Shown piece after piece: positions 10,525 through 23,823 of a stretch of 64,000 bases of DNA (positions within the stretch are counted from its first letter, which is position 1; each line of letters opens with the position of its first letter). Made by a program: the position numbers and the translations under genes. The notes beneath the pieces are model-generated. The model did not search any database, had not been told where the DNA came from, and saw only the letters and a program-made list of their open reading frames with translations. Source of the stretch: Gaeumannomyces sp. JS-464 (lineage: Eukaryota; Ascomycota; Sordariomycetes; Magnaporthales; Magnaporthaceae); NCBI GenBank assembly GCA_002197995.1, contig NGZR01000003.1, positions 682,001 through 746,000 of the forward strand, in the 5' to 3' direction.

Positions 10525-12789
10525 TCGTTTCGTTCCGTTTTTTTTATAAGATTTTATATCCTATTAAAAAATCGAAAGGTTTAATATATCCCTTTCGTAA
10601 GTTTTCCTTTAGCTGTTTTTTTAACATTTCCTATTGCCGAGGGCTAAACTGGTACAGCTTTTAATATTTAAACTACGTTTTTAGCTTAAGTTTAATTTCC
10701 AAATCGAACGGTTTATATTCGAAAAGCACCGTTTTTAGGTTTTTTTAAAACAATTTCTCGTATTTGTAATATTTTTTCGAAATATTCGCAAGCCGTTTTT
10801 TAACGTTAATTTGGTCGTTTTAATCGCTTTCCATTTTAAATAATCGTTACTTGTTAATGTTAAATGCAAAGGTAAATTGCTAAATTTTATTACCGTTATA
10901 ACCTTTTTTCGTTACTTTTTATATTTACGGTTTGGGGTTCGTAATTAGTAAACCGTTTTAATTACTCGTGGCTTTTCCTATTAAATTTGGCCGGTAGCTT
11001 AATTTATCCGTAAGTTATTTTTTTAAGCTAAAAAATTCCGAAAATTACATTTCTTTTTTTTATATCCAATTTATTTAATATAATAATAACGTTTTCCCCG
11101 CTCCGGGTGCGTAATATTATTAGCTATGTTTTTTAATCGATCCATTTTTTATTATAAGCGATAGGTATTTTTTCGACCGTTTTTAATTAATACGGTTAAT
11201 GTTTCCGTTTTATAGGAATTCCATACTATTTAACCGTTTATAGCGATACGTAATCGCTTTATATTTCGCAATTAATTATTATTTTAACCTTTTTTTTTAA
11301 TATTCCATTCGAAATGTTAATAAGTCGTATAGTTAATTTAATTTTGCTATTGCGAGGGTTTTTATTAATTTTTCCTTTTTTCCATTTTATACCCCCCGTT
11401 TAGGTAGTTTTTTTAGTTTTTTAATAAAAGGAACAAGTACCGTACGTTCGTTTTTTTTATCCGGGTTAAACGGTACGTACGTCCGCGTAATCCCCTAATA
11501 TTAAGCTTCCGCCTTTTTATACCATGCTTTTTGCATTTTACAATTTCGCATTTCTTTTAATCGAGCATTTTAGTAATATATAGCATTAAGTGCCATTCGC
11601 TAGGTTTAAAAACTGCGGTAAACCTGCCAACCGGGTTAATTCCCACCGTAGCAATTGGAATGCTAAACGAGGTTTAACTTTTAACTTGCTTTCCAATTTC
11701 CGTGGAAAAAAATCGTATTTAAATTTAAATCGTAAATGAAATTTGCACTTTTCGTAAATGCATTTTGCTTAAAAAAAGTACAAATGTTTAAAGTGTTTTA
11801 TACCGATACTAAGGTGGTTTTTAGGAATTAACGCGGCTTATTTTAACTCGCTTACGTTTTCGAACTTATAATTAGCATATTTAACTTTTTATTAATCGCT
11901 AAACCACGATAAAAGTTAACCGTTATTTTTCGTTTATTAAAATAGCGTAATATAACGGGTTATTTAGGTATTTTAAAACCTTAACGTTCCAAAAATACGC
12001 CGTAAAGCGTGCTAATTTTTCCAATTTACTTGCTTTTCGCGAATTATAAATACGGAAGTTCCGCTGTTTAAACCTTTCGCCCGTTTTTAAAATTCGGCCG
12101 TTTTAAAGTTTTAACCACCTCGGTTTATTTTAACGTTAATATCGAAACTTTTCGATTTTCGAAAAAGGTGTGTTTAGTTTAAAAGCTTTTTTTAAGCTTT
12201 TTTTCCTTTGTATTACTTATTAAAATTGCTTCCTTTTAAATCCCGCGAAAAGCGGTGTCGTTTTTTTTTTTTTAAAATTTTTAGGTTCGGAAATAACCCG
12301 CGATTTTCTTTCGCTATTATATTTAAACCTTATAGTTTTAAACATATAAATGCTTCGTAATTTTCGAAAATACCATTTAATAACTTTTTTATCGGATTAG
12401 TATATAATATAGCTTATCGTAATAATATATTTAACTAAACGCCATTTTAAAACACAGTTTTTTTTATATTAAGCTTTTTTACGTTCGTTAACAGTTCGCT
12501 ATTTAGCGGTTATTATTTCGTTAAAAGCAATTAACTTTTATATGGCCGATTTAACCGCATTTAAAACACTTCCCGTTTTTTAAGTTTTATTTTTATTTTT
12601 TTTATTACTTTTATTACTAATAGGCGGTTTTCGCATTAAAGTTTATAAAACCCAAATGCGTTTTATAAACCGTAATAAGTTATTATTTGGCTTTTTTTTA
12701 GTTAGCCTTATTATTTTATACCGCACTTTTAAAACTATATCCTTTTTTTTCCTATTATCGTTTATATAATTTATCGCTAATGCGAACCG

Positions 12790-13535
12790 CGTTTTTAACG
12801 TAATCCGTAAAAAACTTTAGGCGGTTTTGCTTTACGAGTTCGTTTTTTACGTTTTCGCGTAATCCGTTGTAAAAGTGCAGTATTAACGTAGCGTCGTTCC
12901 AATTAAGCTTAATATTAATCCGTTAAAAGTCCGCTGCGTATTTGGCTATAAACCTTCGCTGTTTAAAAACCAGCAGTTTTTTCGGCGATTCGGGTTTCGT
13001 CGACTATTTCGAACATTTCGCCGACTTTTTTTCCGAAAGTTTCGAAATTGGCGAAAATAAGTTTAATGGTTTTTTAGCTACTTTTATACCTTTTAAAGTA
13101 ATCGTTCCAAATTAGTTAAAACCATTTTTTTATTTTGCCGTTTAACTTAATAATAGCGTAAGCAACCTTTTATTTCTCGCTTATAAACTGCTGTTTGTAA
13201 AACTTAAAATAGCTTTTGCATTCGGTAAAAAACGTTTTAAGTTTACCGTTTTCCTTTTCGTAAAAATCCGGGACGGAAACTTGTACGCTTTAACCGCGAT
13301 AAGCGTTTCGAAAAATAGCAATTTCGTGGTAAATTGCTTTATTTCGGCTTGGTTTTTAGCGATTTCCTTTTTTATAAGCTTAAAAAGGCTAACCGTGTTA
13401 ACGGCTTCGTTAAGGTCGTATTTAACACCGTTAAAAGTAAAAACCGTAGTTTTTTTCTTTTTAAGCTTTTTATTACTGCTTGCTATAATTATATTGTTTT
13501 CCTTTTAACGAGGTATTAAATAGGATTAGTTAAAA
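12790..13535 (-). pseudogene. G2 gag region, degraded
   Basis: Between the 5' LTR and the part shared with G1 at 1444 lies AT-rich DNA that, from its position, should encode gag. A minus-strand reading near 12830-13300 gives scattered retroelement-gag-like pieces but no frame above 40 codons that I can assign. It is the part missing from G1 in this window. Plus-strand frames at 13281-13519 are hydrophobic shadows of AT-rich DNA. Confidence 0.45.
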
Positions 13536-14012
13536 TGTTATAATTAAAAGTTTGCTTTTAAAGTAAAGCATTTCGGGGGTGGTAAAAACAGTATCGCTAA
13601 TGCTGGTGGATAAAAAAACACGTAATTTAAAAGGATAATTTAATTGCTTGCTTTAAAAGGATGCTTAAAAGCTAACTTAAATTAACTAATGCCGAAGCTT
13701 TAATTAAAGCTATTTAAAATAGTAAAAAATCCATCCTTTATATACACGTTACTTTTTACTTTACGTTAGGTTGGATTTATAAATTTGTGGTTTCGCTAAC
13801 ATAAATTTAAAAATCTTTTAGCTTTATAAATTTGTAGTTTCGCTAATACAAATCCAAAAATCCTTTTAGCTTTGTAAATTTGTGGTTCTTTTAACACAAA
13901 TTTAAAAATCCAGCTAAGGACACGTAACTCCACGTGTTTGGGTGCGGGGTAAGGGTACCGCTTAAGGCCTTTTCCGTTTTGCCGCCCCGCGGCTTGCATA
14001 CTGGTTGTAATA
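13536..14012 (-). repeat. 5' LTR of G2
   Basis: It is 477 bp, begins TGTTATAATT and ends TGTAATA, both consistent with C-to-T change from TGTTACAATT...CGTAACA. It carries the same internal tandem repeats (about 13770-13912) as the other LTRs. The GCGAA target duplication follows at 14013-14017. The two G2 LTRs differ at many sites, mostly by transitions, so RIP rather than age accounts for much of the divergence. Confidence 0.9.
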
Positions 14013-14017
14013 GCGAA

Positions 14018-15618
14018 GCATTAAGTTATAATATATATAAATTATAAAAATTTAACGCATTTTTTATAAGCAAAAACTTAAATAAGCGATAGGTTTATTA
14101 AAACGAGTTTTTGCAAAACTACGACATTTGGATTAAATATTAAAAAAAGTCGAAAAACGGCCGGGCGGACGTTTTAAGCTAACGACTAAACCATTAAATC
14201 GTAATATTTAAAAAAATACAAGTAATTTTAGCGAAAAAACCAAACGGATTTTTTATTTCGGCATAAAAAATGCTCGCTAAAACGGTTTAATAAAGAAAAG
14301 TTTAAACCCTAAAAAAAATTTAACAAATTTATAATTAATTAGTACACGGTTATTAAAACGTAAAAAAAACGTAAAAATGGCTATAATAATATTACAAGTT
14401 CGTAAAAATTTAAACCGAAATATAAAATGTAATAAAAAATTGTGAAAATTATGCTAAAAATAAAGCTAATAGGTATAAACCGTATAAGTTATTGCAACTT
14501 TTGCTAGCACCGAACGAAACGTAATAAAAAGTTATTATAAATTTTGTTATTAAATTTCCTAATTTAAAAAACCGATAATTAAAGCTAAGTACGATAATAT
14601 ACTGGTAGTAATAAATAAGCTTATTAAATACGCTTTATTTTTACCGTATAAAAAAAGCAGCAACGCTATTAAGTTAACGTACGTTTTTATTAGGCATGTA
14701 ATAGCGGAATACGGTACGCCGAACCGTTTAATTACGGATAAAAATAAGCTATTTACGAGCAAGTTTTAAAAAAGGTTTACGGCTTTGTTAAAAGCTAAAC
14801 ACTTTTTATTTACAGCTTACCACGTTTAAATAAATGGATAAACGAAACGAACGAATTAAATTATAAAGTAGTATTTACGTTATTACGTTAATTATAAATA
14901 AAATAACTGGGTATAACTATTTCTCATAGCTTAATTCGCTTATAACAGCTTAGTTTATAAAAGCATAAAAATTACACCGTTTTATGCGAACTACAAGTTT
15001 ACACTTATAGCGTATAAGGAATTTAAAGCAGGAAAACATGCCTTAATAGCGGAAATATAAATAACGGAGCTTATTAAATTGCATAAACACTTTTAAGCAA
15101 AGCTAAAAAAGCTACGGCACCGTATAGCTATTTAAGCAAATAAAAAAAAAATCGAAAAATCGACCTTTAAAAAAGGGAATAGCGTTTATTTTTTTTAACG
15201 AAATATTAAAACAAAACGACTAAACGATAAGCTAAACCATAAAAAATTAAAACCGTTTAAAATATTAAAAAAGGTTTCGAACGTAAGTTATAAATTTTAA
15301 CTACCACTAATTATAAAATCCCACCCGGTTTTTTATATTTCCTTATTCGAATTAGCGCTACCGGGTTTTAAAAGCGACGAATTAGTAAAAGTCGACTTAA
15401 AACAAAAGTACGAGGTTAAAAATTTTTTAAATTATAAGCTAAAAATAAGCCTAAAAAGTACTTAATTAAGTGGAAAAAGTACGGCTATAAAAAAAACACG
15501 TAAAAAAAAAAACTAACCTTATAAATTGCTAAAAAGCCTTAGCGAAATACCGGCAAAAGCGCTTATAAAAAGGTTAGCAAAAGGAAAAAGTTTTAAAAAA
15601 AAAGTTTAACGTTATTAA
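14018..15618 (+). pseudogene. G1 integrase to chromodomain remnant
   Basis: This segment continues G1 after the G2 insertion. It is collinear with the reverse complement of the G2 parts 9590-8424 and 6560-6000, without the Pogo insertion. It holds RNase H and integrase relics, the GPY/F-like part (near 15330-15400) and a chromodomain (KYLIKWKKYG near 15450). Open stretches are short and stops frequent. A minus-strand frame at 14559-14762 is a shadow that mirrors the one at 8848-9051. Confidence 0.7.
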
Positions 15619-15796
15619 TATTACAATGCAACACTTAAATGCTAGGAAAAAAGCTTGTTATTACGCGAAAAGGGAAAGGAAAAAACTCCTATTTATTTAA
15701 TAGCAAAAGCCGTATATATATAAGCTAAATAGTAGTTAAAAATCGCTTCGTAACATTAGGTAATGGTTAAGTGGTAGCTAAAAATCGCTTCGTAAT
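15619..15796 (-). repeat. 3' LTR of H
   Basis: It is 178 bp, begins TATTACAATGC and ends TTCGTAATA, RIP forms of TGTTACAATGC and TTCGTAACA. It contains two copies of AGCTAAAAATCGCTTCGTAA-type sequence, one internal and one at the very end. It matches 25322-25501 in the same orientation. Confidence 0.85.
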
Positions 15797-18700
15797 AATA
15801 CCTTTACTTAAACCCGCAATTGTTTTTAATTGCAAATTAAAATTAATATTCGTATGTTATTTTGCTAGCGGGTAATTGTTAAATCGTCGTTAAATTGCCG
15901 TAATTTTGCTAATGGTTTCATGCTTTCGTATGTGCCCCGCGTTATCGGGGCGCGGTATGCTCGTACGCGTTATGCCCGTTTTATTACCCTTTTTTTACCT
16001 TCGTTTTACCACCCGTTAAATCGCTTTTTCCTTTTTTATTACGGCGCCGCGCGCGCGGCGTAATTACTTCGCCAATTTTTTGTTTTTTTTATCCGGCGTT
16101 AACGCGTCGCTTCGCTCGTATTTCATTTGCTTTTTTTAGCTTTTCCTTTTTTCTTCGCCGTTTTTTAATAACGTACCGCGACATTTTACAACATTATAAC
16201 TTTTTATATTTAAAAAATATCGTCGCGTTATCGCCCCCGCTTTATTTCCGCCGTTTTTTATTTTTTTTTTTACTTATTTTACGATATTTCCCGCTTTTTT
16301 ATTTCGAAATTTCGCGCTTCGCCGGTTTTCCGCCGTCGTTATAATAGCGTTAATTTACTTTCGTTTCGGCGATATTGTTAATCGCGCTACGGCTTTTACC
16401 GTCCGCATTTGCATTTATTACTTGCGTACCGCGCTTTAGCGTATAAAGCTTTTAATTATTACTCGCGCCCCGCTATTATTCGATTAAATGTTCGTTATTA
16501 TTTAGTTTTCGTGCTATTTTAATAATGGTCGTCGTTTTAACTAATAATTAAATTTGTGCGATTAATGCAACGACCGTAATAAGCTTTATAATGGCGTAAA
16601 TGTTTCCCCGTTTTATTTTCGTTTATCGTTTATTAATTAATTATTACCTAATCGTCGGCGTTTTTACGTAGCGATTTTAATAACTTCGTCGTTTTTTAGG
16701 CTTTTAGCGAATCGTTTTTTCGTTATACCTTTTTTTATAACGTGAAGTTTAACTAATGGAAAGCTGGCGAGCACGTGGATAACGACGCTCCGTAATAAGC
16801 TAACCCGGCCGATTACCCGCTATTTAAATTGCAGCTTATTTAAGCCGTTTTTATATCGATATATAAGCTTTTTAATGGCTTTATTCGCGCGAATACGCAA
16901 AGTGATAAGCAACGCGGCGTTAAAGGTTTAAAAAAAAGTCGCAATGTAAATATAACGCCGGTTATTTACTATTTAATTGTTATTGCTAACTTTTTATCCG
17001 TTTATAATAAAAGCGCATTAAGCGTAAACTAGCGGCCGCGCGCACCGAGGTTTAGGAGTTGGTAAACTCTTTTATTACGCTAAAAAATCGTTAAAAGCTC
17101 CGTTAAAAGTGGATGTTTTTGCGCTAAATAAGCGCGTTATTATCGTAAACGCGACATTGCCCCGTTGGATTAACCGCGAGTTAACGTTGTGTTTATACAA
17201 CTTTACATTTGTAATACCGACGACGGGAATTGCATTTAAAGCTTTACGCGCCGTTAATTCGTTAACTGCATTATCGGCCGTTTTGTTAATTGGCAAAAGG
17301 AAAACGTGCGTCGTTTCCTTGCTTACGCGCGAGCGGTTATTTATCGTTGCGGCATTCGGCGCGGCTTTCGTTATTAAATTATAAGTAACTATTACAACTA
17401 TATTATTAAATATTATAATAAGGAAGTTCGGGGTTTAATTATTAGCTTTTCGTTTATATATCGTTAAAAGCTTTAAAATAAAAGCGTGGTTTATAATCTT
17501 TTCGTTAAGCTTAAAACGGAGTTTAACGTTTTTATATCGAATTCGGAAAGCGGCGTTAGCAATTAAACGTTATTTAGCGGTTTTTCTAATAATAATAGTA
17601 ATAGCGGTAGCAATAATAGTATTAAAAGTGGTAGTAATGGTAATTCGCCGCTTTTAAACGGTAATAACGATATTAGTTTTTAAGTTAATAATTTGGATAA
17701 CGATAGTAACGTTATTAGTGCGGGTTAAAGCGTAAAATAGTTTTAGCGTTATTATATCGTAATAATAGTTTAGCGTTTTAATATCGTTTTTATTCCGCCG
17801 GCCTTTTGCTATTTGGGCTTTTTTTATGCGGTTATACAATTAAAATTAAATATTAAGTCGCGTTGTTTTCGTAATTGCTATCCGCTTTGCTATTATTATC
17901 GCTTCGGTTTTTCGCGTAGTTTTTAAAGTAGCGCTTTTTGCTTAACGCGTTGCGCGAAACCGGCTGTTCGCTAAGCTTATACTGCTTTTACTACGAAAGG
18001 TCGCCATTATATTAAAGGGTTTAGCTTGTTTAAATAGCGTTTGTAAAAGTTTTGTATTTTTTCGTCCGCTTTTTTTAAAAACCGTGTTAACTTTTATATA
18101 AGCTTATACGGCGTAGCTTATTTTACTTTGTACTTTAGTATTTTAAATATTTTTTTAAAGTTTAAAATCGCGTTAAAATGCTATTTTCTCGCTGGGTTTT
18201 CGTCGTTTTGGTTTAAATATTTTGTTAATATTACGCTATTTGCCCGCCTTACGTATTGCCGGTTTATTTGCTTTTATTTTAGTAAGCCCGGTTTTTCTTT
18301 TGCTATTAGCGATATGTGAAAAATAGGGAAAATTTTATATTTCGCTAGTAAATCGATAGTAAAAGCGCGCGGATATACTTTAATTACGTAAAACTGTTTT
18401 ACCTATTTGTCGTTAAATTTCGGCGTAAAACGGGATATCGCTATGTATTTCGTATTTACTTAAACCAAATCGCTTATTTTAAATGTTTTTGCGTTTTAGC
18501 GATAGCGGTTCGCTATTTCCTCGTAGCGTTTTTTAAATACCTTTGCTAATATTTTAACAAATTTAAAAACTTTTTCGATACGGTTTGCGACGGTAATAGC
18601 GTTATGGATTTTACGCTAAGTTACCGGTATTCCGCTTTCGTTTTACTTTAATTTTGGCTTTATGCTTATATGTAAATGCTATTCGTAATTAGCGAAAAAT

Positions 18701-18908
18701 GTTATAACGTATATAGTTTTTAACATTTGGTTATTATTAGCGAATTTTCCTAAAAGCAATTAATTAACCTAATCGTTTTAATAAAATAAGCAAAATATTT
18801 AAAGGTATTATTTATATACGCGTTAATGTATTTCGATTTATCCGTCGGATTTCGGGTAATGCGATAACGATATGCGAAAGGTAACGCCGAAACGTTACGA
18901 TAATTTTT

Positions 18909-19133
18909 TTAAAATGCCGAAACGAATTGCGTGCTTTTATTAAAAACGATGGTATTTGGTATATCGTAATAGCGATATATTAACGTAACGAAAACGTCGG
19001 CGAAATAACCCGCATCCGTTATATTAATTAGGATATAATGTTTTATTTTCGTTAAACGGTTTACTATTACCAAAACGTTTTCGTATTTAATTTCGTTCCG
19101 TTCGCATTTCGGTAATAACTCGACGAAATCCAT
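18909..19133 (-). pseudogene. H integrase core fragment
   Basis: An open stretch of 74 codons reads MDFVELLPKCERNEIKYENV, LVIVNRLTKIKHYILI, ADVFVTLIYRYYDIPNTIV and FNKSTQFVSAF. These correspond to the two Asp-bearing strands of the gypsy integrase catalytic core (family forms VIVDRLTKM and SDRGTQF). Asp to Asn (VNRLTK) and the change at the second Asp (FNKSTQ) remove both visible catalytic acids. The third residue, Glu, lies in damaged sequence downstream. Confidence 0.8.
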
Positions 19134-20399
19134 CGAAATATCCGTTTATAGCCGAAATGGTATTAGCAGCGGTTTTAATAATTCGTTTAGCAAACCTTTT
19201 CCTTTTTTTACCATTTTGCATAAGTGATAATTTTAAATAAAAGTGTTAACGTTTCGCTATAAATTTAATTACGTATAAGTTTTTTATATAAGGTTATATG
19301 TTTTGTTTTACCGGGATGCTTTTTTAACGGTAAGCTATGTGTTTAATGTAAAATTTGCAATTTTAAAACGTTATTAAACGGGATTTATAATCGGTTCCCG
19401 ATATAAATACGCTTGCGAATTACTAAATAATTAGTTTTAGCAATTTTGTATTTCCGAACGAAATGCGGAAATTGTTTAATTGTTAAACTTCGCAATGTTT
19501 TTAATATTGTTTAGGTTATTTCGCATTTTTTATAAGCATTATTAATTAACGTATTAATAGGTTTTAATATATTAAATTAATAAAATATTATATGTTATAA
19601 AAATGTCGGTATACCGTCGTTTTACTAATGCTTTAATTATTAAACACTTTTTAAAAGTAACGTTTTTTAGCGTAATGCGATTTTATCGTTTATTATATCG
19701 CGTATATTTGCTAATTAAACGCCCGGTAATTAGGAAAATGCATTTAGCATAATTGTTAATTTTCCTAGTTTATAAATAATTTGGAACTTAAAATCGCTAA
19801 AGAATTTTAACCACTGGATTTATCGCTGGTTTAAAAGTTTGGTAATTGCGAAATATTAAAGGTTTTTATGGTTTAATTAAATTTCCATTGGTTATTTAGT
19901 GCTTTAAAGCTCGAAGCGTTATTTTTTAAAGATTTTAATTATAGTTAAAAGTTTTTTGTTATAAATTTCGTAATTACATTTCGCTAGCGAATATTTAAAC
20001 GAAAAAAAGGCAACTAAGCGTTAAGCCTCGTTATCGTTTTTTTAAAATAGGACTTTGTTAAACGCTCAGTTAAAAGCGTTCGTTTTTACAATAGTTCGTT
20101 TACTAGGGTTATAAAAAGCTAAAATAATCGTAATTAAAAAAGAGTTTTTTAACGGTCGAAATGCCGTTAAAGCTTTAGTTATAAATAAACCCGGCCAACT
20201 TTTTTCGCTTATTAATGCTATTAAAAGTTACGCGATAATTAAAAAGCTTTTAATAAATCGTTAGTAAAAGTTAGCAAACCCGATGAAACGTTAAAAGTTT
20301 TTTAACGAATATAGTTTTTGCCATTTTTTAATCGCCTGTATTTGTTTTCGTTTATGCGTATTTTAACTATTGTAATAATTAAGCTAAAATATTTTGTTT

Positions 20400-20900
20400 T
20401 TTATACGTTAAACTCGCATTTTTTAATGTCGATAGTAAAGTTAGCGTTCGCGAGTTTTTATATTATATTTTTAATATATCGCCGGTATTTCGCTTGCGTT
20501 TAGTTATAAATAAACACGTTATTTAAATAAGCAATGGCGAATTTATTTAAAGCATTGCTTAGCGTATAGTTAATGTAATGTTAGAATAAGTTTAAAGCTT
20601 TTGTTATACCGAAATTAGCGACGAGGTATTCGAAAAGGCCGAATTTAGTAATAAACGCTATTTTCCATTTATCCCCCGAAGCGATCCGCAAGCAGTTAAA
20701 TGCCGTAGTAATATCCAATTTAAAAAACCACTTTGTTTTAAATAGCGCGTTAAAAGTTTTTTTAATAAGCGGGATAAAGTACTGGTTTTTTACGGTAACG
20801 TTATTTAATTCCCTGTAATCGATATAAACCCGTACTTTTTTACCGGGTTTTTACGCGAAAAGCACCGGCCGCGCGCCGCGGTAAAAAATTAGCTCGGGTA
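20400..20900 (-). pseudogene. H reverse transcriptase remnant, catalytic box YLNN
   Basis: The minus strand reads PVLFA, a stop, then VRVYIDYRELNNVTVKNQYF near 20870-20790, a gypsy reverse transcriptase start. It continues with an FGLFEYLVANFGITKAL-like part and a YLNNVFIY box at about 20529-20518. YLDD is expected, so both Asp codons have changed to Asn (GAT/GAC to AAT/AAC). Several stops occur. Confidence 0.75.
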
Positions 20901-21596
20901 AATAAAACTTTTATTTAAATGCTTATCCAAATATTTGCGAATTACGCGTAATTCCCCTAGTAATATAGCTTTATAATGGTTATATAATGGCGTTTAACCG
21001 GCGAATAGCTCGATTTTATAGTTAAACGGCCGGTAAAATGGTAAGGTATTTACGTTTTTTAATAAAAAACATTTAACTATATTTTTTAGCTTAGCGAAAA
21101 GCTTATTTAGGATTTTTTGCATTATCGCCGGTGGCTTTTTTTCCAAATATTTTTTAATATTTTCGTCGGAAATTCGTCGAAAATGCGGTGCTTCGTTAAT
21201 TTAATTTCGAAAGGTTTAAAAGCGTAATAATAATTTAGTAACGTTAGGTGTATTATTTAGGGTTACGATGGATCGTAAAAAAGCGGTTAGCGTTTCGTTA
21301 GCGATTTCGTTAAAGCTTCGCGTATTTTTTAAACGTTTAATTATCGTTTTAATAATAAGTTTTCCTAATATGGTTCGTTCGGTTTATACGCTTAATTGTT
21401 TGCAAAAAGTAAAAAGTTAATAACGCTAAATATCCGTACTTTTAGTTTTAATATAGCGTATTAAGTTTTCGCTATCGTTTTACCGTTAATTACTAATATG
21501 TTTATTTTTTAATTAATAGCGGGGTTATAATATTTAAATTAAAAAGGCCGAAAATAACATTAGGGCTGTTTAAAAGTTAATAATATATTACTAATA

Positions 21597-23451
21597 ACGT
21601 AATCCACCAGTGTATATTACACATTAATATATGCCACACCCATACTTAACTTTCAGTTAATTAACGCGCATGCCAACCTAATAACGCCAAAAATCCATTT
21701 AAACTATTCGGAATTATATATATCGAACGTTTTTACTTTTTTTAGTAAATGCGCGTATTATATCCGGTTTTGCCGCACGTGTTACATCGCCGACGAGTCG
21801 TCGTCGCCTTCCTTTTTTAACCTTTATAATCGCGCATTTTTTGCTATAACTGCTTATTTAAATCCTGCTAGTTTAAAACATTTCGTATTTTTTTAACAAT
21901 ATATAACCTTTTTTATCGAACACGTGTTTTTTTTAGCTTTCCGGCGTTTGTTTAATGCTTCGTTCGCTTTGCGTAACGAAGTAACTTCGGCTTTAAAAAA
22001 AAGCCATTTAATGCATTATTAAACTCGTCCTTTTCGCAAATTGGTTTATAACCGTTAGCATAAATAACGAAAAGCTATTTTAGTAATTGGAAATCCAAGT
22101 TTTAATGTGTTCGGATTGCGAAATTGCGTTTTTAACTGTTTAAAGCGTTTTAAAAGTCCAAAGTTTAGCGTCGTTTAAAAAGCTTTTTCGAGGGAGTTAA
22201 AGTTCGTAATTTTACATCCAGCTTTTCCAAAACCGAATTTAAATTAAAAAAAGCAAAGCTAGCTTTTCGAAAACCTTTTTAAATATTTTTTCGGTTACGA
22301 AATTAAAAAATGCCGCTTTAAACGCCGAAAAGAACTCGATTTTAATTAAATAGTTAATATGTAACTTTATTAAGCTTTCGATTTATCGACCGTACGCTTT
22401 TTTTAACGGGCTAAAGCATTTAACGTTAAGCGGCTAAAAGAAGTAAAACGAATATAAAAATATGCAAAACGTAATAATTTATTTTTAATAGTAAAGTTCG
22501 AAATCCGTTAAGTGGTGGCTTTTATATCCGTTTAGCATTAATAAACGATAGCTACTTTTTATACGCGACGCAATATGCTTATCGAAATGCTAAATTCATT
22601 CCAGGCCGAGCTCGTTCGTAATTTACCGTTAGCATTTATTAAAATGATTTAATCGCGTAAAAAGCCGGTTTCCAAATACCAATTGGCCAAATAGTATTGC
22701 TTTTTAACAATAATAAAGGAAAAATCGCTTAACCGTAATAATTAACCTTTTAAATAATTATAACTTATTCCCGGTTGCTAAGCTGGACTAGTTTTGCTTT
22801 ACTACGGCCTTTCGATGTTATAATAACCGTAACGGCGGCGATTATGCCTATAAAAAAGCCGGTTTCGTCGAAATTATAAATGTTATTATTTAAAATGCCA
22901 TATTTAGCCACAGTATTCCGCATAAAGTCGAACTAAGCAAAAACGAGCTTGGGATTTTCGCATTTAACCTTTTAATAATCGTATTTTCGAATTTAGCGCG
23001 TACCGAGCTTTGCGCGGCGTTTAACGAACCTCGCGACCCAGTTGGTCCGACGGTGCCCGCGTCGCGTTTAGCGAGCAGTCGGTTGGCCATATTTTTAACA
23101 TTAAAATACCGGGAAAGGAATGCGCAAAATCCAGCTCGAGTATGTATTTAACAAACGCTTCCTTTTCGGATTTTATTAATTTCCGTGTTTTAAACATGTA
23201 ATCGCGTCGAGCAGTTTGGCCGCGCTTCCGCCGGGCGAGGGTGGAAAAGTTTATTTCGTAAATTTTAGCGGCGCCCCGGATATTTAATTGTAAATTCGAT
23301 GCGATCGCCCGAAAGGTTAAAACAATTTTGCGTTCGTCGCTTTTGTTTGCCATCGTTTGTTATGGTGCTATTTGTGGATAAAGTTAAATTAACGCGTAAG
23401 CGCGTTAATTGTGGCACATATTAATATGTGGCATACATTGGTAAATTACGT
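21597..23451 (-). mobile_element. Pogo/Fot1-type DNA transposon 2, inserted in H, TA duplication
   Basis: Termini read ACGTAATCCACCAGTGTAT on the left and, as reverse complement, ACGTAATTTACCAATGTATG on the right. Both continue into ACA(C/T)ATTAATATRTGCCACA. TA flanks both ends (21595-21596 and 23452-23453). At 1855 bp it is almost the same length as transposon 1 at 6563, and both ends start ACGT, but the rest of the terminal repeat differs, so they are two related families. One degraded transposase lies on the minus strand. Confidence 0.85.
21700..23353 (-). pseudogene. Pogo/Fot1-type transposase, second copy, RIP-inactivated
   Basis: The first 110 codons are open (23353-23021): MANKSDERKIVLTFRAIASN, LNIRGAAKIYEINFSTLARR and KRGQTARRDYMFKTRKLIK, a helix-turn-helix of the psq/CENP-B kind that binds the transposon ends. 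Further pieces match the DDE core and C-terminus of the copy at 6660-8314 but are full of stops. A CGxCGxT-type knuckle is expected near 21780. ATG at 23353 is a plausible true start, about 100 bp inside the right end. Confidence 0.8.
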
Positions 23452-23823
23452 TATTTCCGTTTTATCGGCGAAATAATGTTATATTTTAACGTATTTGGTA
23501 ATGTACTTTGCAATGTTTTTATTTGCAAAACGAAATGGTTTTGGTCGCGGTAAAGGTTAGCGTGGGAATTAATGTTTATACGCGAAGGAGTTATCGATAA
23601 ACGCCTATAGTAAATATCCCGTGTTAATTAGCGATCGTATAGGATAACCCTCGTGTTATTTAAGCGTAAATATATAAAAAAAGAAAAAGTTGTATTAAAG
23701 TTTATAAAGTTAAAAAAAACTCCTTTTATATTTGTTTAAAATGGCTGCTTCCGAGTGTTTCGCGTGCGTTTTAACGCAAGGTTTACTTTTTTTTCGCCGG
23801 TATTCCGCTGGTTTTCGTAAAGT

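Larger units (their letters stand above)
4640..14012 (-). mobile_element. Ty3/gypsy chromovirus G2, both LTRs, inserted in G1 with GCGAA duplication
   Basis: Two LTRs of 476-477 bp (4640-5115 and 13536-14012) bound the element; both start TGTTA and end in RIP-altered forms of CGTAACA. Identical 5-bp direct repeats GCGAA lie immediately outside at 4635-4639 and 14013-14017. Removing the element plus one GCGAA restores the G1 sequence, which can be checked against G2's own corresponding segment near 9590-9620. Protein remnants run on the minus strand: gag (about 13500-12800), reverse transcriptase (10524-10138), RNase H, integrase and chromodomain (about 6300-6120). A Pogo-type transposon (6563-8421) interrupts its 3' half. 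Its full length without the Pogo element would be about 7.5 kb. Confidence 0.9.

Noticed and set aside
17075..17384. Overlapping frames on both strands in H
   Set aside because: AT-rich hydrophobic shadows; both strands are equally open and neither gives a known motif.
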